From positions 1 to 29,993 of the IMG/VR virus record IMGVR_UViG_3300009285_008862: a DNA stretch of 29,993 nucleotides. The stretch is one strand, 5' to 3'. A model generated the notes under the pieces. The model was given only the letters and a program-made list of their open reading frames with translations. It searched no databases and had not been told where the DNA came from. The DNA comes from a virus. The stretch's first letter is position 1; every line of letters starts with the position of its first letter. Position numbers and translations under genes: made by a program. Positions 8,476-17,390 of this stretch are shown here, piece by piece.

Positions 8476-10697
8476 ATCCTTCTCCCGCGGTTCAAGATCG
8501 TTCCCCCAAGTTCAAAGCCGTAGAATTTCGTGCAGTAGGTCCCTGTCAGGTCATAGTACAGTTTCCCCGCCGACTTGATGGCACTTGACATGCTGTCCGT
8601 GATATAGCGAACCACTCCGGTTTGCGTCGCGGCTTGGGCCACTGTCGCCGTTGCCGCCGCGTCCGGGTCCACAAGTGAATGCGTGATGGCAAAACTCGTT
8701 ATGACAAGAGCATTAATCCACAAAAACCGTGGACGCAGTAAGGGTATCCCATCGGGGAAAACGAAGGTCTTTGTCCTGAGTTGGCCGGAAATTGCGGCAG
8801 AAGCCGGGTAGGTATCGATCCCTGCCGTCCCTGTTGGCTCCGTGTACCATCCTGCGGTGATCGTCACAGAGAGGATCATCTTTCCCGCATCGGCCCCATA
8901 CTGACGGGAGAAAGCGGAAAAAGCACTCGCCGTTCCTCCGGTGGAGAAATTGTACCACGTATCGGCTTTCGTATCGTAGATCAAGAGGCGGTCTGCGGAA
9001 CTGATGACAACGGGAAAAACAACCCATTGATCGAATCCCTTGACCGGGCCTTCATGGTAGAAGGCTTGCATGAACGAACTCACTGTTCCGAGTGTGGACT
9101 GAAACAGCACCGACACATCCTCCGGCAGGGAATTCGTGCCCTTGTACTGGTAGATATGCCCCCGGTAGCCGAAGAAAACCCCTTTGGGTGAGGCAATGAG
9201 CGTATTCGGATCTGAACATCCCTTACCGATCACAATTTTCTGCACACTCCAGTTTTCAGGCTCCCCCCTGGTATAGAGTTTGTAGATATTATTCGTTTTG
9301 AAAATGAGTATTCCATCCCCGTCATCGACAAGTCCGGTAATCACATCCCCATCGTCGGGGTATACGTCGATGAAACTCAGAGCGAGGATAGTTGAAGGCT
9401 TCGCATTTTCCGACCACATGATCCTGCTTCCATACGTTGTCGCCGAAGCCGAGGGTAAGGCCGCGTTATTGATGATCGTCGCATCGCTGCATGTGCTGAC
9501 GAATAATACGGGATCAACAACAGTTGAATAGCCCTTGGGAACCGGGTTCGGCCAGTAGGTTGTGTAATCCAGATAGTAGGTCGATCCACCTGCAACCGTG
9601 CGATAGAATTCAATGCCGGTCACGTTGGAAATTCCCGTTGGGAACTTCGCCGTAATGTGAACATACATCGTACCGTCGCCGCCAACAGGAGTTGTGCCTG
9701 TAACGTGGGTAAAGAAATCCGAGGGTTCGCTCTTGGAACCGTCGCTGAAGACAAGAACCATTTTATACTTGTATGTGGAGCTGATGGTAAGTCCCGCAGT
9801 TCCCGCCACATCCAGAAACGTGATCTCCGCCGCATTCGACTGAAAGGTTGGGAAGTTGTAGGGTGTCAACTTCACGTTCCCCAAAAAGAGCCGGTCGTTT
9901 TTTATGAGAGGATAAAAAGCCGATGTCGGGACGCTGATGTAATTAACCGTATTTGAAAGGTCGAGCGAGGTATCACCTGCGGTATCGGTATAGGTCGTTG
10001 TCGTTGCCCCGATAACCGCTACAAGGTAGAACGTGCCATCTCCTACCTTCGTGCGGTAGAGATATTTGTCTGAAGTCGTGGGGAGGACTGCCAATGCCAC
10101 TGATCCCGCTACTCCGCTTGCAATGGTGGCATGAAGGCACTTGGAAGGCGGAGAGAAATTCCCGTTGGAATCCTTGTATGCAAGCGTGTAGTAGTATTCT
10201 CCCGCGGCCATGGAGCCGCCCGTAATCGCAGGTGTGACCGTCACCGCACTCACATCGGGCTTGGTGATGGCAAGATCGGCCGTTGTCGTAAGGTCCGTCT
10301 GAAAGGGGGCATCAAAACCGTTGACGCAGTAGAGTTTCCCGCTATACTGACAAATCCTCATGATCTTGCCTGAGGTAAGACTCCCTTTCACCGAGGACCA
10401 AGCACCCGTACCGGCGAGAGACTTGTAAAAGCTCGCCCCTTGAACACCGAGGATGTAATCACTTGAACCTATCAGAACATCCGTCATAGAAATGAGTGCC
10501 CCACCGAGTTCTGTATCGACGTTGTAATTCTGGAAAGGATTGCGAAGGCAGGGCACTCCACCGACTTGATCCAGGACGTAATTTTTCAGGATCGCAAGCT
10601 CAGACTCATCCAAAAGTTCGGGCGAGGCAAATTCATTCACCCGCTTGAAGCCTTTCACCGAAATTGTTGCCTTATTTCCATTCACGGAAACGCCCAT
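8472..10697 (-). CDS. Tail nozzle / stabilisation-like protein (beta-propeller type)
   Basis: This 741-residue protein is almost entirely beta-rich. The early segment resembles nozzle or packaged-DNA-stabilisation proteins of short-tailed phages (ELAILKNYVLDQVGGVPCLR; then repeated strands with SGKLYCVNGFDAPFQTDL). A fibronectin-like insertion at about residues 150-240 contains AAGEYYYTLAYKDSNGNFSP, and a second sits at about 290-375. The core LFLGNV, IMWSENAKPSTI, DDGDGILIFKTNNIYKL and ASPKGVFFGYRGHIYQYKG is the recurring blade pattern of these proteins. I infer that it forms the tail tube tip below the adaptors. No signal peptide is present, in contrast to the four genes just upstream in transcription. 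The ATG at 10697 lies five bases past the stop of the beta-helix gene. Confidence 0.68.
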   Translation of the reverse strand: MGVSVNGNKATISVKGFKRVNEFASPELLDESELAILKNYVLDQVGGVPCLRNPFQNYNVDTELGGALISMTDVLIGSSDYILGVQGASFYKSLAGTGAWSSVKGSLTSGKIMRICQYSGKLYCVNGFDAPFQTDLTTTADLAITKPDVSAVTVTPAITGGSMAAGEYYYTLAYKDSNGNFSPPSKCLHATIASGVAGSVALAVLPTTSDKYLYRTKVGDGTFYLVAVIGATTTTYTDTAGDTSLDLSNTVNYISVPTSAFYPLIKNDRLFLGNVKLTPYNFPTFQSNAAEITFLDVAGTAGLTISSTYKYKMVLVFSDGSKSEPSDFFTHVTGTTPVGGDGTMYVHITAKFPTGISNVTGIEFYRTVAGGSTYYLDYTTYWPNPVPKGYSTVVDPVLFVSTCSDATIINNAALPSASATTYGSRIMWSENAKPSTILALSFIDVYPDDGDVITGLVDDGDGILIFKTNNIYKLYTRGEPENWSVQKIVIGKGCSDPNTLIASPKGVFFGYRGHIYQYKGTNSLPEDVSVLFQSTLGTVSSFMQAFYHEGPVKGFDQWVVFPVVISSADRLLIYDTKADTWYNFSTGGTASAFSAFSRQYGADAGKMILSVTITAGWYTEPTGTAGIDTYPASAAISGQLRTKTFVFPDGIPLLRPRFLWINALVITSFAITHSLVDPDAAATATVAQAATQTGVVRYITDSMSSAIKSAGKLYYDLTGTYCTKFYGFELGGTILNRGRRI

Positions 10698-10702
10698 GAA
10701 AT

Positions 10703-12457
10703 TCAGTTCCTTTGTATAAAAATCACGCTTCCATTTCTTACCGCCGTCACGGTGATGTCGAGAGGACTGCCTTGGAGGGCTTCGTCGGCTGTGAATCTGA
10801 AAACATAGTTCCCAGTCTTCCCTCCGAGCCTCACTGTCGCGGTCAGCAGTCCAAATTCATCTGATGTACTCACGGTGTCGATGAATGTCTGTTCCCATGC
10901 ACCCGAAGGGACTGAGAAAACTGACCATACTCCATGATGCCCTGATTTCCTGATGTCTGCGCTATCGGTAATCGCGGTCAGGGTAATGCGCGAGAGAATT
11001 GTCTGTGTCACCCCGTTGCCGGAGAGGACACTGAGTGTGTCACCTGCGCCACCCGCCTCATTCATCGTTGAACCCGCCTCATATCCTTTCGCCGATTGAA
11101 ATTCCGCGAGTGTCGTATAGGTTGTTTCCGCAGGCCATTTACCGACATTGAATTTTTGCCCGGTTCCGAAAAAGGCATTGTCGATCGAGGTCGTCGTCCC
11201 TGACTCCTGAAAATCATCAAACCTCGTATTTGCCGCGCCCGTGCATGTCACCGTATTATTATGGAATGAAACCGTTCCCCCACCGGAAGAATTAAGAGCC
11301 GTTTGACCGCTTGCTATCGCTGTGACTGTATTGCTGTAAGCCTCGTTTGCTCCGACAAATGATGTGATTTGAATAGCCGAACCCCCCGCGATAGTCGTGG
11401 TCACAGTGTTATTATGAGCGACCCAGCCCTTCCCATTGAGCAAAATCCCAAACTGCGTCCCGTTGACCGTGCAATATCGAATCGTGTCATTGACGTTATG
11501 GTATGTATCAAGCCCGGCCTGCGTTACGTTTGTAAATTGGCAGTACTCAATCACCATCGAGGTGTCTTCTTGCACTCCAACCCCGGCCTGCTCTGAGCCG
11601 CCAAAGTTAATCCCTAAAATCGTGCTCACAACATTGGAAATAGTATCACGCCGAATAGCGTTGCCGGTACCATTCAGAAAATAAATGGATGTGTAACCCG
11701 CCGAATCAATCGTGCAGGAATCAACGATGCAGTTCGTATAGTTGCCCGTAAAGAAAATCGAAATCCCTGTTGTATTTTGTATCGTAACGTTGCGGACAAT
11801 CATATTGTTGACATTCCCCCCGCTTAAACCTTTGATCGCCGTCCCGATATTGCGAAATTCGATGTCCCTGATTGTGACGTAAGACCCTTTGATGAAATTC
11901 GCTTCAAGGAAAACATGAACTACTGGAGAAGCGCCGTCCGAGGTCTTCACCCATGTTGTGTCATTGCCCCAGCCGAAACTTGATGCTGTCATCCCATCCA
12001 AGAACTTGTCAAGGCTATCGGCGTTGTTCAGGTAGAAGTGAAGCTCACCCTGGTTGGCGTTTGTCATCGCAACAGCATTTTCATAACCGGAGGCAGTCGT
12101 CACCGAGCCTGAAAAGGTCTGCCAGATACTGTCGCGGCCCGGCGTTGCCGTCCATACCGCTCCAGTCAAGTCACCATAGATAATCGGCTTCTCACCCGTC
12201 CCGTAAGCACCGAAGACAATGCGGTCCGCCTCAGTTGCGGTCGTTATAGTCTTCGAAAGTTCGCCGTAGAAGCTGTCCCCCCTGTTGAACAGAATAGAAT
12301 CCCCCGCGACGAAATTCGATCCCGTAACTTTATTCGGTGTTTTCCATGAGGTTCCTGTTGAGGTTCCGTTTGCCGCATCGCTTCCCGCCGAAGAGACATA
12401 GTACGTCGTCTGCGCGTGAAGCAAGAAGGGGAATATCAGGGCAAGAATGAGTTTCAT
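10703..12457 (-). CDS. Secreted-type right-handed beta-helix protein (tailspike-like)
   Basis: This 584-residue protein begins with the signal peptide MKLILALIFPFLLHA before QTTYY. The mature start (YYVSSAGSDAANGTSTGTSW, then FVAGDSILFNRGDSFYGEL) is the usual opening of secreted bacterial right-handed parallel beta-helix proteins. From about residue 190 to 410 there are repeated Asn/Thr/Val/Ile turns such as NMIVRNVTIQNTTGISIFF and NCIVDSCTIDSAGYTSIYF. The last ~110 residues look like an Ig-like domain. Phage tailspikes and polysaccharide lyases share this fold, so surface glycan binding or cleavage is plausible, but I see no identifiable catalytic site. It sits between signal-peptide genes and the nozzle gene, with its ATG touching the preceding TAA. 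Capture from a host secreted protein is a real alternative origin. Confidence 0.72.
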   Translation of the reverse strand: MKLILALIFPFLLHAQTTYYVSSAGSDAANGTSTGTSWKTPNKVTGSNFVAGDSILFNRGDSFYGELSKTITTATEADRIVFGAYGTGEKPIIYGDLTGAVWTATPGRDSIWQTFSGSVTTASGYENAVAMTNANQGELHFYLNNADSLDKFLDGMTASSFGWGNDTTWVKTSDGASPVVHVFLEANFIKGSYVTIRDIEFRNIGTAIKGLSGGNVNNMIVRNVTIQNTTGISIFFTGNYTNCIVDSCTIDSAGYTSIYFLNGTGNAIRRDTISNVVSTILGINFGGSEQAGVGVQEDTSMVIEYCQFTNVTQAGLDTYHNVNDTIRYCTVNGTQFGILLNGKGWVAHNNTVTTTIAGGSAIQITSFVGANEAYSNTVTAIASGQTALNSSGGGTVSFHNNTVTCTGAANTRFDDFQESGTTTSIDNAFFGTGQKFNVGKWPAETTYTTLAEFQSAKGYEAGSTMNEAGGAGDTLSVLSGNGVTQTILSRITLTAITDSADIRKSGHHGVWSVFSVPSGAWEQTFIDTVSTSDEFGLLTATVRLGGKTGNYVFRFTADEALQGSPLDITVTAVRNGSVIFIQRN

Positions 12458-13153
12458 TTAATTTCCCTTGATCGGCACGACTGTTTCCGTTGCAACATTA
12501 TCGCCACTGAAAGTGAAAGCAAAGGCATTTGTGCCTTCGTCATCCCTGTAACCCGTAGCGATAAGGTTGATCTCGGAGAGTTTCGTTGTTGGCGCATCAG
12601 CCGTTGTCGTGACCGCCGCCCATTTCCTCACAATGGCCAGCCCATAATCATTCGCCGCAAGCGTTGCTGTCGCAGTGATAGTTGAGCCGAAGCCTTGACT
12701 CCCCGTTCCCACGGTTCCGGTTGGCGCTGCCTGGTTCACCCCGCTGAAACTTGCCGCGAAAAGAGAAACCGCAACACTCGACGCATTGTACATGTAAAAC
12801 TTATGTGAGCCTGAAGTTGGATTGACAAGTCGGAAAATGTAGATGTCACCTGTGTGGTCAACCAACGTCATCTTGACCGCCGAGCCAACCGCATCCCCAT
12901 AGTACACAGAGTCCATGAGAGCGCCCGCATTGGACATGACAATGGAAATTGTCAAGAGACCATTCGAAAGGCTTGAAGTTGTGAAGCTCACAGATGAATC
13001 CGGTAGGGTTGAGGGTGTTTCATCCACCGTCGCTGAGTCAACAAGGGCTACCTGCACAGCCCCTGATGCCCTTCTCGATACCGGGCTACTATTCTGCGCC
13101 TGAACTGAGGTTACTATCAGGCACATTATTAGAATTTTCTTAAGATGAGCCAT
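12458..13153 (-). CDS. Signal-peptide protein with Ig-like beta-sandwich domain
   Basis: This is a 231-residue protein with N-terminus MAHLKKILIMCLIVTSVQA and a predicted cut before QNSS. The body has the recurrent secreted-domain pattern in which a small-residue strand (LLTISIVMSNAGALMDSVYY) is followed by GDAVGSAVKM, a strand with LVNPTSGSHKFYMY and then FAASFSGVNQAAPTGT. I have seen this layout in bacterial surface proteins and some phage structural proteins. I infer a decoration or adhesin-like component. Its start overlaps the previous gene's end by 14 bases, and its TAA directly abuts the next ATG, so the genes are one unit. Specific function is unknown. Confidence 0.6.
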   Translation of the reverse strand: MAHLKKILIMCLIVTSVQAQNSSPVSRRASGAVQVALVDSATVDETPSTLPDSSVSFTTSSLSNGLLTISIVMSNAGALMDSVYYGDAVGSAVKMTLVDHTGDIYIFRLVNPTSGSHKFYMYNASSVAVSLFAASFSGVNQAAPTGTVGTGSQGFGSTITATATLAANDYGLAIVRKWAAVTTTADAPTTKLSEINLIATGYRDDEGTNAFAFTFSGDNVATETVVPIKGN

Positions 13154-13772
13154 AGTGATACCTGATAACGACGATGAATTTATTCGAGGCTGTTGTGACC
13201 GCGGTGAAGGTGAGCCAGATGAAGTTATTCACCGGGACTGTTGCATTGTTTAAGGTCGATTGCCACGCGCCGATATATTCGTCCGTCGTTGCCGCGGGCG
13301 ATGTAATGATTGCCGTTGCCGAGGCATCCGTCCACAAACTATCGTTGTAGTAGTAGGCTGCGGTCAGATTGACCGTTGTCGGGCCCCCTACGGTATGGAT
13401 GGAGTCAATCGTAATCGCACTTGGAAGCGGTCCTGCAATCCTTACCTGATGCCCTGCAAGTTGAAGAGTCGAATCAAGTTCCAATTCGATCTGCTCAGTC
13501 ACAGACCCCAGGCTATCTGTTGCACCCCAAAATGCTTTCTTCCCAAGAAGGCCATTTGTCTTGATTTCCCTCGCATCAAGGGAGTCTCCAATCTCAGTTC
13601 TGAGCACATCTGCCGTATCGTGGATCGTTGCCGTTGAGGTCATCTCAGCGCGCAGGACATTGGCCGTATCGGAGATCTGCTGGGCTGTCGCACTATTGGC
13701 TGAGGAGGTTGGCCACTGCGCATAGATAATCCCGGGAGAGAGAAGAACAAGCAAGAATAGGAGTTTTTTCAT
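13140..13772 (-). CDS. Signal-peptide protein with short coiled-coil repeats, virion module
   Basis: This is a 210-residue protein with N-terminus MKKLLFLLVLLSPGIIYA and a predicted cut before QWPT. Residues ~33-75 hold two repeats of the type DTANVLRAEM / DTADVLRTEI followed by GDSLDAREI, which should form an oligomeric coiled coil. The rest is beta-rich (ITIDSIHTVGGPTTVNLTAAY, then IWLTFTAVTTASNKFIVVI). A coiled-coil stalk plus beta head resembles a small trimeric fibre, which is an inference. The start overlaps the stop of the 181-residue gene by 4 bases, and the 3' end overlaps the next gene by 14. Confidence 0.58.
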   Translation of the reverse strand: MKKLLFLLVLLSPGIIYAQWPTSSANSATAQQISDTANVLRAEMTSTATIHDTADVLRTEIGDSLDAREIKTNGLLGKKAFWGATDSLGSVTEQIELELDSTLQLAGHQVRIAGPLPSAITIDSIHTVGGPTTVNLTAAYYYNDSLWTDASATAIITSPAATTDEYIGAWQSTLNNATVPVNNFIWLTFTAVTTASNKFIVVIRYHYGSS

Positions 13773-14314
13773 CGTCGGGCCTCTTCGATTTCAAGAACGA
13801 TCCTGAACCTCCCGGATACCTTCGGTTGGTAAGCCCCAGTTGCAACAAGTCTTCCCCATAACGCTTGCCAGACACCCAAACGCGAATTAGACGAAAAGGG
13901 CATCGGATGATCCACAATGTTCTGGTACGCGATTGTTGAGTTTGAACCGTTCCCGGTACTTGCCAAGGTGAAGTCTATTGTCCCAACAACAAGTGAGTCC
14001 AGAGTCATTGAATTCACAAAGGCCGCGTTATCCGCAACCTTCCCCGTGCCGATGGAATCCGACAACAAGATTAACCGGAATGTGGCATTTGTCGTATTGG
14101 CTGTATCCGCGGAAAGCCGAGCAGAGATAATCCTTCCCGATAAATACCTTCCTGCGGGGACAAGTAACCTCACAAGCGAGTCTGCTCCCGAGACGACATC
14201 TCCGGCCGCGTATGCCGTGGCATTGGCAGGCCGTGTGATCTCAGCGGCAAAGCGCGCAATCTGTGCATTGGCGCAGAAGACCGCAAGCACCATGAAAAGA
14301 ATGAGTTTTTTCAT
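13769..14314 (-). CDS. Signal-peptide virion protein with RPANATAYAAGDVV motif
   Basis: This is a 181-residue protein. N-terminus MKKLILFMVLAVFCANA precedes QIARF, a classic Sec signal peptide. The mature start contains ITRPANATAYAAGDVVSG, a motif recurrent in phage structural proteins of tailed phages, followed by beta-rich sequence ending in RFRIVLEIEE. That phage motif makes it unlikely that the signal peptide simply reflects a host gene: a virion domain appears to be fused behind an export signal. A strong ribosome site (AGGAG) lies 4 bases before the ATG, which overlaps the adaptor stop (ATGA). I infer a head or tail decoration protein. Confidence 0.62.
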   Translation of the reverse strand: MKKLILFMVLAVFCANAQIARFAAEITRPANATAYAAGDVVSGADSLVRLLVPAGRYLSGRIISARLSADTANTTNATFRLILLSDSIGTGKVADNAAFVNSMTLDSLVVGTIDFTLASTGNGSNSTIAYQNIVDHPMPFSSNSRLGVWQALWGRLVATGAYQPKVSGRFRIVLEIEEARR

Positions 14315-15009
14315 AAATCTCCTAAGTGATATGGTAAAGAATCATCAACCGTCACTCTCCGGTCCTGCTTGAGTTCGTGCATCAATTTCTCATACAGGAG
14401 GAGGCGGTCATCGAAAATCTTTGAGAGCATGTATTCATGCACCGCTCCCACATAGTCATCGGTCAAAACGAAGTTTCCGCTGAAGGCAAAGCCGTCGAAT
14501 GAGCCCCAATCCTGCGCCGCGACTCCCGCGGGCGAATACAAAAACCAGTTCTTGTAGTACCATATCCTTGGATTGACCGCGGGCGTTCCGTCGAAGCGGA
14601 TATAGGGTGCAGGAGCCGTTGTACCCTTGAAATACACCGCTCCCGCTGTGGCGGTAATGCCCGTTGTGGGATCGTACGATGGGCTGGAGGAACTTTGCTG
14701 CGCATTGCCGTTTTGTGCGCGCTGTTCAAGGTTTTCAATCGAAACGATGTCGAGCTTATCCCCTCCAGCAATTTCGATCATAATGATGGAGCCGAAATCC
14801 GCTGAAAGCGCGTACTCGAAGGTATCGGTGACAAGGGTAATATCCTGATACGTGGAGAGTTCCTTCACCTTGCGCTGAATGTCTTTCAGTGCTTGGGAGA
14901 GCCAGAGAGCCTCCATCTTTTTGCCCACGGCGATGGGGGTCTTCCCCCGCTTCAAGAATTCCAACTTCATCATCACTTCAAAACTATCGACAACCTCTTG
15001 GAGGGTCAT
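14311..15009 (-). CDS. Head-tail adaptor-like protein (third of three)
   Basis: This is a 232-residue protein. It has an N-terminal helical part (residues 1-55), strands with the adaptor-type step FEYALSADFGSIIMIEI, a central Ser/Gly loop, then WYYKNWFLYSP, and a C-terminal helical pair (AVHEYMLSKIFDDRLLLYEK). This helix-beta-helix layout matches gp4/gp11-like adaptor or tail-tube proteins of short-tailed phages. It lies in the connector block and overlaps both neighbours by 4 bases. The assignment rests on architecture and position rather than on clear sequence identity. Confidence 0.5.
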   Translation of the reverse strand: MTLQEVVDSFEVMMKLEFLKRGKTPIAVGKKMEALWLSQALKDIQRKVKELSTYQDITLVTDTFEYALSADFGSIIMIEIAGGDKLDIVSIENLEQRAQNGNAQQSSSSPSYDPTTGITATAGAVYFKGTTAPAPYIRFDGTPAVNPRIWYYKNWFLYSPAGVAAQDWGSFDGFAFSGNFVLTDDYVGAVHEYMLSKIFDDRLLLYEKLMHELKQDRRVTVDDSLPYHLGDL

Positions 15010-15692
15010 TGTGTGGCCACCTCATTTGCCTGTTGTGGGGCTGCCTTCTTCTCGGATTCCGTTTTCAGGAAGTCCTCGAACGTGCTGTTGATGGCCCCGG
15101 AAATCATCGCATCCATCTTGGAAATATCCAGTGTTGGGTCTTGAATAGCCTTCACGTCATTGATCGCTTTTTGAACGACGTACATCTCAAATTCCACGGG
15201 AAGGTCTGATGTGGCTGAATCTGAGGCAAGTTCAGCTAAGACAGCGAAGTAATGAATCACCGCGCCCGTGATCGTACTCGGGAAAAGATGGATGTAGTTA
15301 TTGAGCCGGGTATAGGCCGCCTGCCGTTCGGTCGGGGCTTCAAAGGTATTGGAACACACCTTTTCAAAGCGTTCGGGCTCAATTTCCCTATTTGTTGAGC
15401 CGTTGTTAGTTGCGCCCGTGCAATCCAGCATCTTGATCGCCCGTGGAGATTCGAGCAAGTCTGTGGGGATGGCCGCGCGCGTGGTTGTAATCGCTCCAAT
15501 CGTTGAGGCTGAAAGCGAAAGGCTTGCGCTCTTTTCCCATTTCTTGTAACCAAGCCCGTTCAGTTTCGACTGGACGAACTTCAGGGCTTGATTGATGACC
15601 AGATTGAGCCTTACGAAAGGCCAGTCCTGATGCCCTTCAACGTGAGCGCCGATGGAAACCAGATCCCGGTATTGAGCCAGTGTCAGGGCCAT
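15006..15692 (-). CDS. Head-tail adaptor-like protein (second of three)
   Basis: I chose the ATG at 15692 (228 residues, MALTLAQYRDLV). It has GGAGG about 8-10 bases upstream, whereas the longer frame (to 15749) adds an unlikely His/Tyr-rich stretch without a good ribosome site. Helices (LNLVINQALKFVQSKLNGLG) precede strands with AAIPTDLLESPRAIKMLDC and then a YTRLNNYIHLFP strand pair. A C-terminal helix follows (FEMYVVQKAINDVKAI). This is the layout of connector adaptors that bind beneath the portal. The C-terminal tail is Lys/Gln-rich. A 61-base gap before it (15693-15753) holds the ribosome site and nothing else I can name. Confidence 0.5.
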   Translation of the reverse strand: MALTLAQYRDLVSIGAHVEGHQDWPFVRLNLVINQALKFVQSKLNGLGYKKWEKSASLSLSASTIGAITTTRAAIPTDLLESPRAIKMLDCTGATNNGSTNREIEPERFEKVCSNTFEAPTERQAAYTRLNNYIHLFPSTITGAVIHYFAVLAELASDSATSDLPVEFEMYVVQKAINDVKAIQDPTLDISKMDAMISGAINSTFEDFLKTESEKKAAPQQANEVATQ

Positions 15693-15753
15693 GTTACTTC
15701 CCCTCCAATCGAAATCCATATAAGCATGTGAAGCATAGTGTCCATACATAAAG

Positions 15754-16740
15754 TCATGGTGATTGATGAATAAATTCCAAAAAGGGCATTTTGCCGGACG
15801 AGCTGAGAATCAATGCTCCTCCCGCTGTAAAGGGATCGGGGAGCGCACCGTACGCGTGTGCTACCGATATGCCCATATTGATACCATCCACCGTGGATGA
15901 ATGAAGCTGTCGCCCAAGAAAATTATCGAATGGGTAAGTAGCATCCAGAGCACCAAGCGAAATAGAATTTTGCAATACAATCCCCACCCAAAAGGCATCA
16001 TCGTAGGGAATTGTGTATGGGAAAGGGGATTCCGTGATAAGGGCTGTAACACTTGTTGCTGAGTGCGTCACATCCAGCAAGAGACTCCCCGCGTACGGAT
16101 TCTGCGAGTAATCATTCGCCCACATTCCAAAATGACAAGTGTTATTGGATGAGATATTACACCGGAATTTCGCTCCGTAGAGGACCGTTCCCTTCTTGAA
16201 AAAATGCCTTGTTGCAAAAATGGTGTCTGCTGCAAAGGAAAAGGCTGCGCTCCTCATTCCGTTACAGAGCCCGTACCCGACATAAGAACTGACATTGTAC
16301 GGAGCGGTAAATGTCATCACCTTTTGTTTGACTGCATCCTTGTACCCTACTTTGGCATAAAGGTCATCCTGAATCGTAGGAGAAAAAACAACCGTCAGAT
16401 AGTAGGTATGCCCGGGAGTGTTATGGGCAGCGGCGGATTTCCCATCCTGGCCTCGAACCACAACGGCAACCGTATCGCTTGACACCGCGTGAGAATCGAT
16501 CCTCAGTGGCTCCGCGTTCGGGTCTTGAAGCGGTCCGGCATAGAGGCCATCCCAGAGAATGCCCATCAGGTATCCCCCCGTATAGACTCCGGTATTGATA
16601 AGGCTTCGTGTCAGAGTGGAAAGGTTGGCTCCCTGCCCCGTGGCAAGGGAAATGGACGTATCGGCAAGAGCGACCCCGCCGGAAGCAATCTGGAGGTTGA
16701 CGAGGGCTTGGGCCTTGAAATAGTCGCTGAAGTAGCTCAC
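15754..16740 (-). CDS. Phage structural protein with RGQDG attachment-type domain
   Basis: This is a 328-residue protein without a signal peptide. Residues ~15-120 resemble the N-terminal attachment domain found on many phage fibre, spike and tail proteins: ADTSISLATGQGANL, DPNAEPLRID, then TVAVVVRGQDGKSAAAHNTPG. The rest is a beta-sandwich-like region with FGMWANDYSQNPYAGSLLLD and DAFWVGIVLQNS, resembling carbohydrate-binding modules in composition. It sits between two adaptor-like genes and overlaps the preceding stop by 4 bases. A head spike or connector-attached fibre is my inference. Confidence 0.55.
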   Translation of the reverse strand: MSYFSDYFKAQALVNLQIASGGVALADTSISLATGQGANLSTLTRSLINTGVYTGGYLMGILWDGLYAGPLQDPNAEPLRIDSHAVSSDTVAVVVRGQDGKSAAAHNTPGHTYYLTVVFSPTIQDDLYAKVGYKDAVKQKVMTFTAPYNVSSYVGYGLCNGMRSAAFSFAADTIFATRHFFKKGTVLYGAKFRCNISSNNTCHFGMWANDYSQNPYAGSLLLDVTHSATSVTALITESPFPYTIPYDDAFWVGIVLQNSISLGALDATYPFDNFLGRQLHSSTVDGINMGISVAHAYGALPDPFTAGGALILSSSGKMPFLEFIHQSP

Positions 16741-17390
16741 TGGATAACACCTTGAGTGAGCTTGATGAACTTAGAAAATGCCTCTTGAGACTCTTGGGTG
16801 CGTTGATCCTTGGACAAGCACCGTGCAAAGGCGAACTCCACGATTGCCTCAACTGCGCTGTCCGGTATGACCGATGCCTGGGATGCACCAATGTCCGTTG
16901 GTTGTGTCAACACTCCGGCGATCCAAGCCGCAGCGTTATTCGTTGAGGCTGTTTCAAAGGTGATGACCGGATTGGCGAAGCGAATGTAATACTCTCCCGA
17001 GGCTATTGTCGCTACGAGAAAGGAATTCGCCGCCTTGAATTCTGAGGCCGGGCTGTGAAATCTCACCCTTGCCGGATACAGTGGACTTCCCGCGGCAGAG
17101 TTGTATTTTACCCAAACAAGTTCCAGTACCGTCCCCGTCAAGGAAGCCGTTGAAGCCCCTGAAGCGACTGTTGCGGTCTGCGTGCTGTACAGAGTTTGAA
17201 GCAAGGGCGAAAGTGGAATATCCTGATTCGGTGTGGCAAACTTTTTAGCCCGATAGACCCCGAGAGCAAGCGCAATCACCGCATTCTGGCCATCGGCTAA
17301 GGCCGCGTAAGCCTCTGCATCAGTCCAGAACGAGGCTGAGGCTTCATCAAGGAGTGTCCTAAGCCGAGCTAAGAGATTCGGGCCTGTCAT
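16737..17390 (-). CDS. Head-tail adaptor-like protein (first of three)
   Basis: This is a 217-residue protein. The N-terminus LLARLRTLLDEASASFWTDA, followed by AEAYAALADGQNAVIALAL, is a pattern common among phage connector/adaptor proteins: a helix, a WTD step and a Gln/Asn-rich helix. A beta-rich centre follows (STASLTGTVLELVWVKY), then a C-terminal helical pair (AVEAIVEFAFARCLSKDQRT). It is the adaptor candidate nearest to the portal and capsid genes, and overlaps both neighbours by 4 bases. It probably docks on the portal ring, by inference from family layout and position. Confidence 0.58.
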   Translation of the reverse strand: MTGPNLLARLRTLLDEASASFWTDAEAYAALADGQNAVIALALGVYRAKKFATPNQDIPLSPLLQTLYSTQTATVASGASTASLTGTVLELVWVKYNSAAGSPLYPARVRFHSPASEFKAANSFLVATIASGEYYIRFANPVITFETASTNNAAAWIAGVLTQPTDIGASQASVIPDSAVEAIVEFAFARCLSKDQRTQESQEAFSKFIKLTQGVIQ

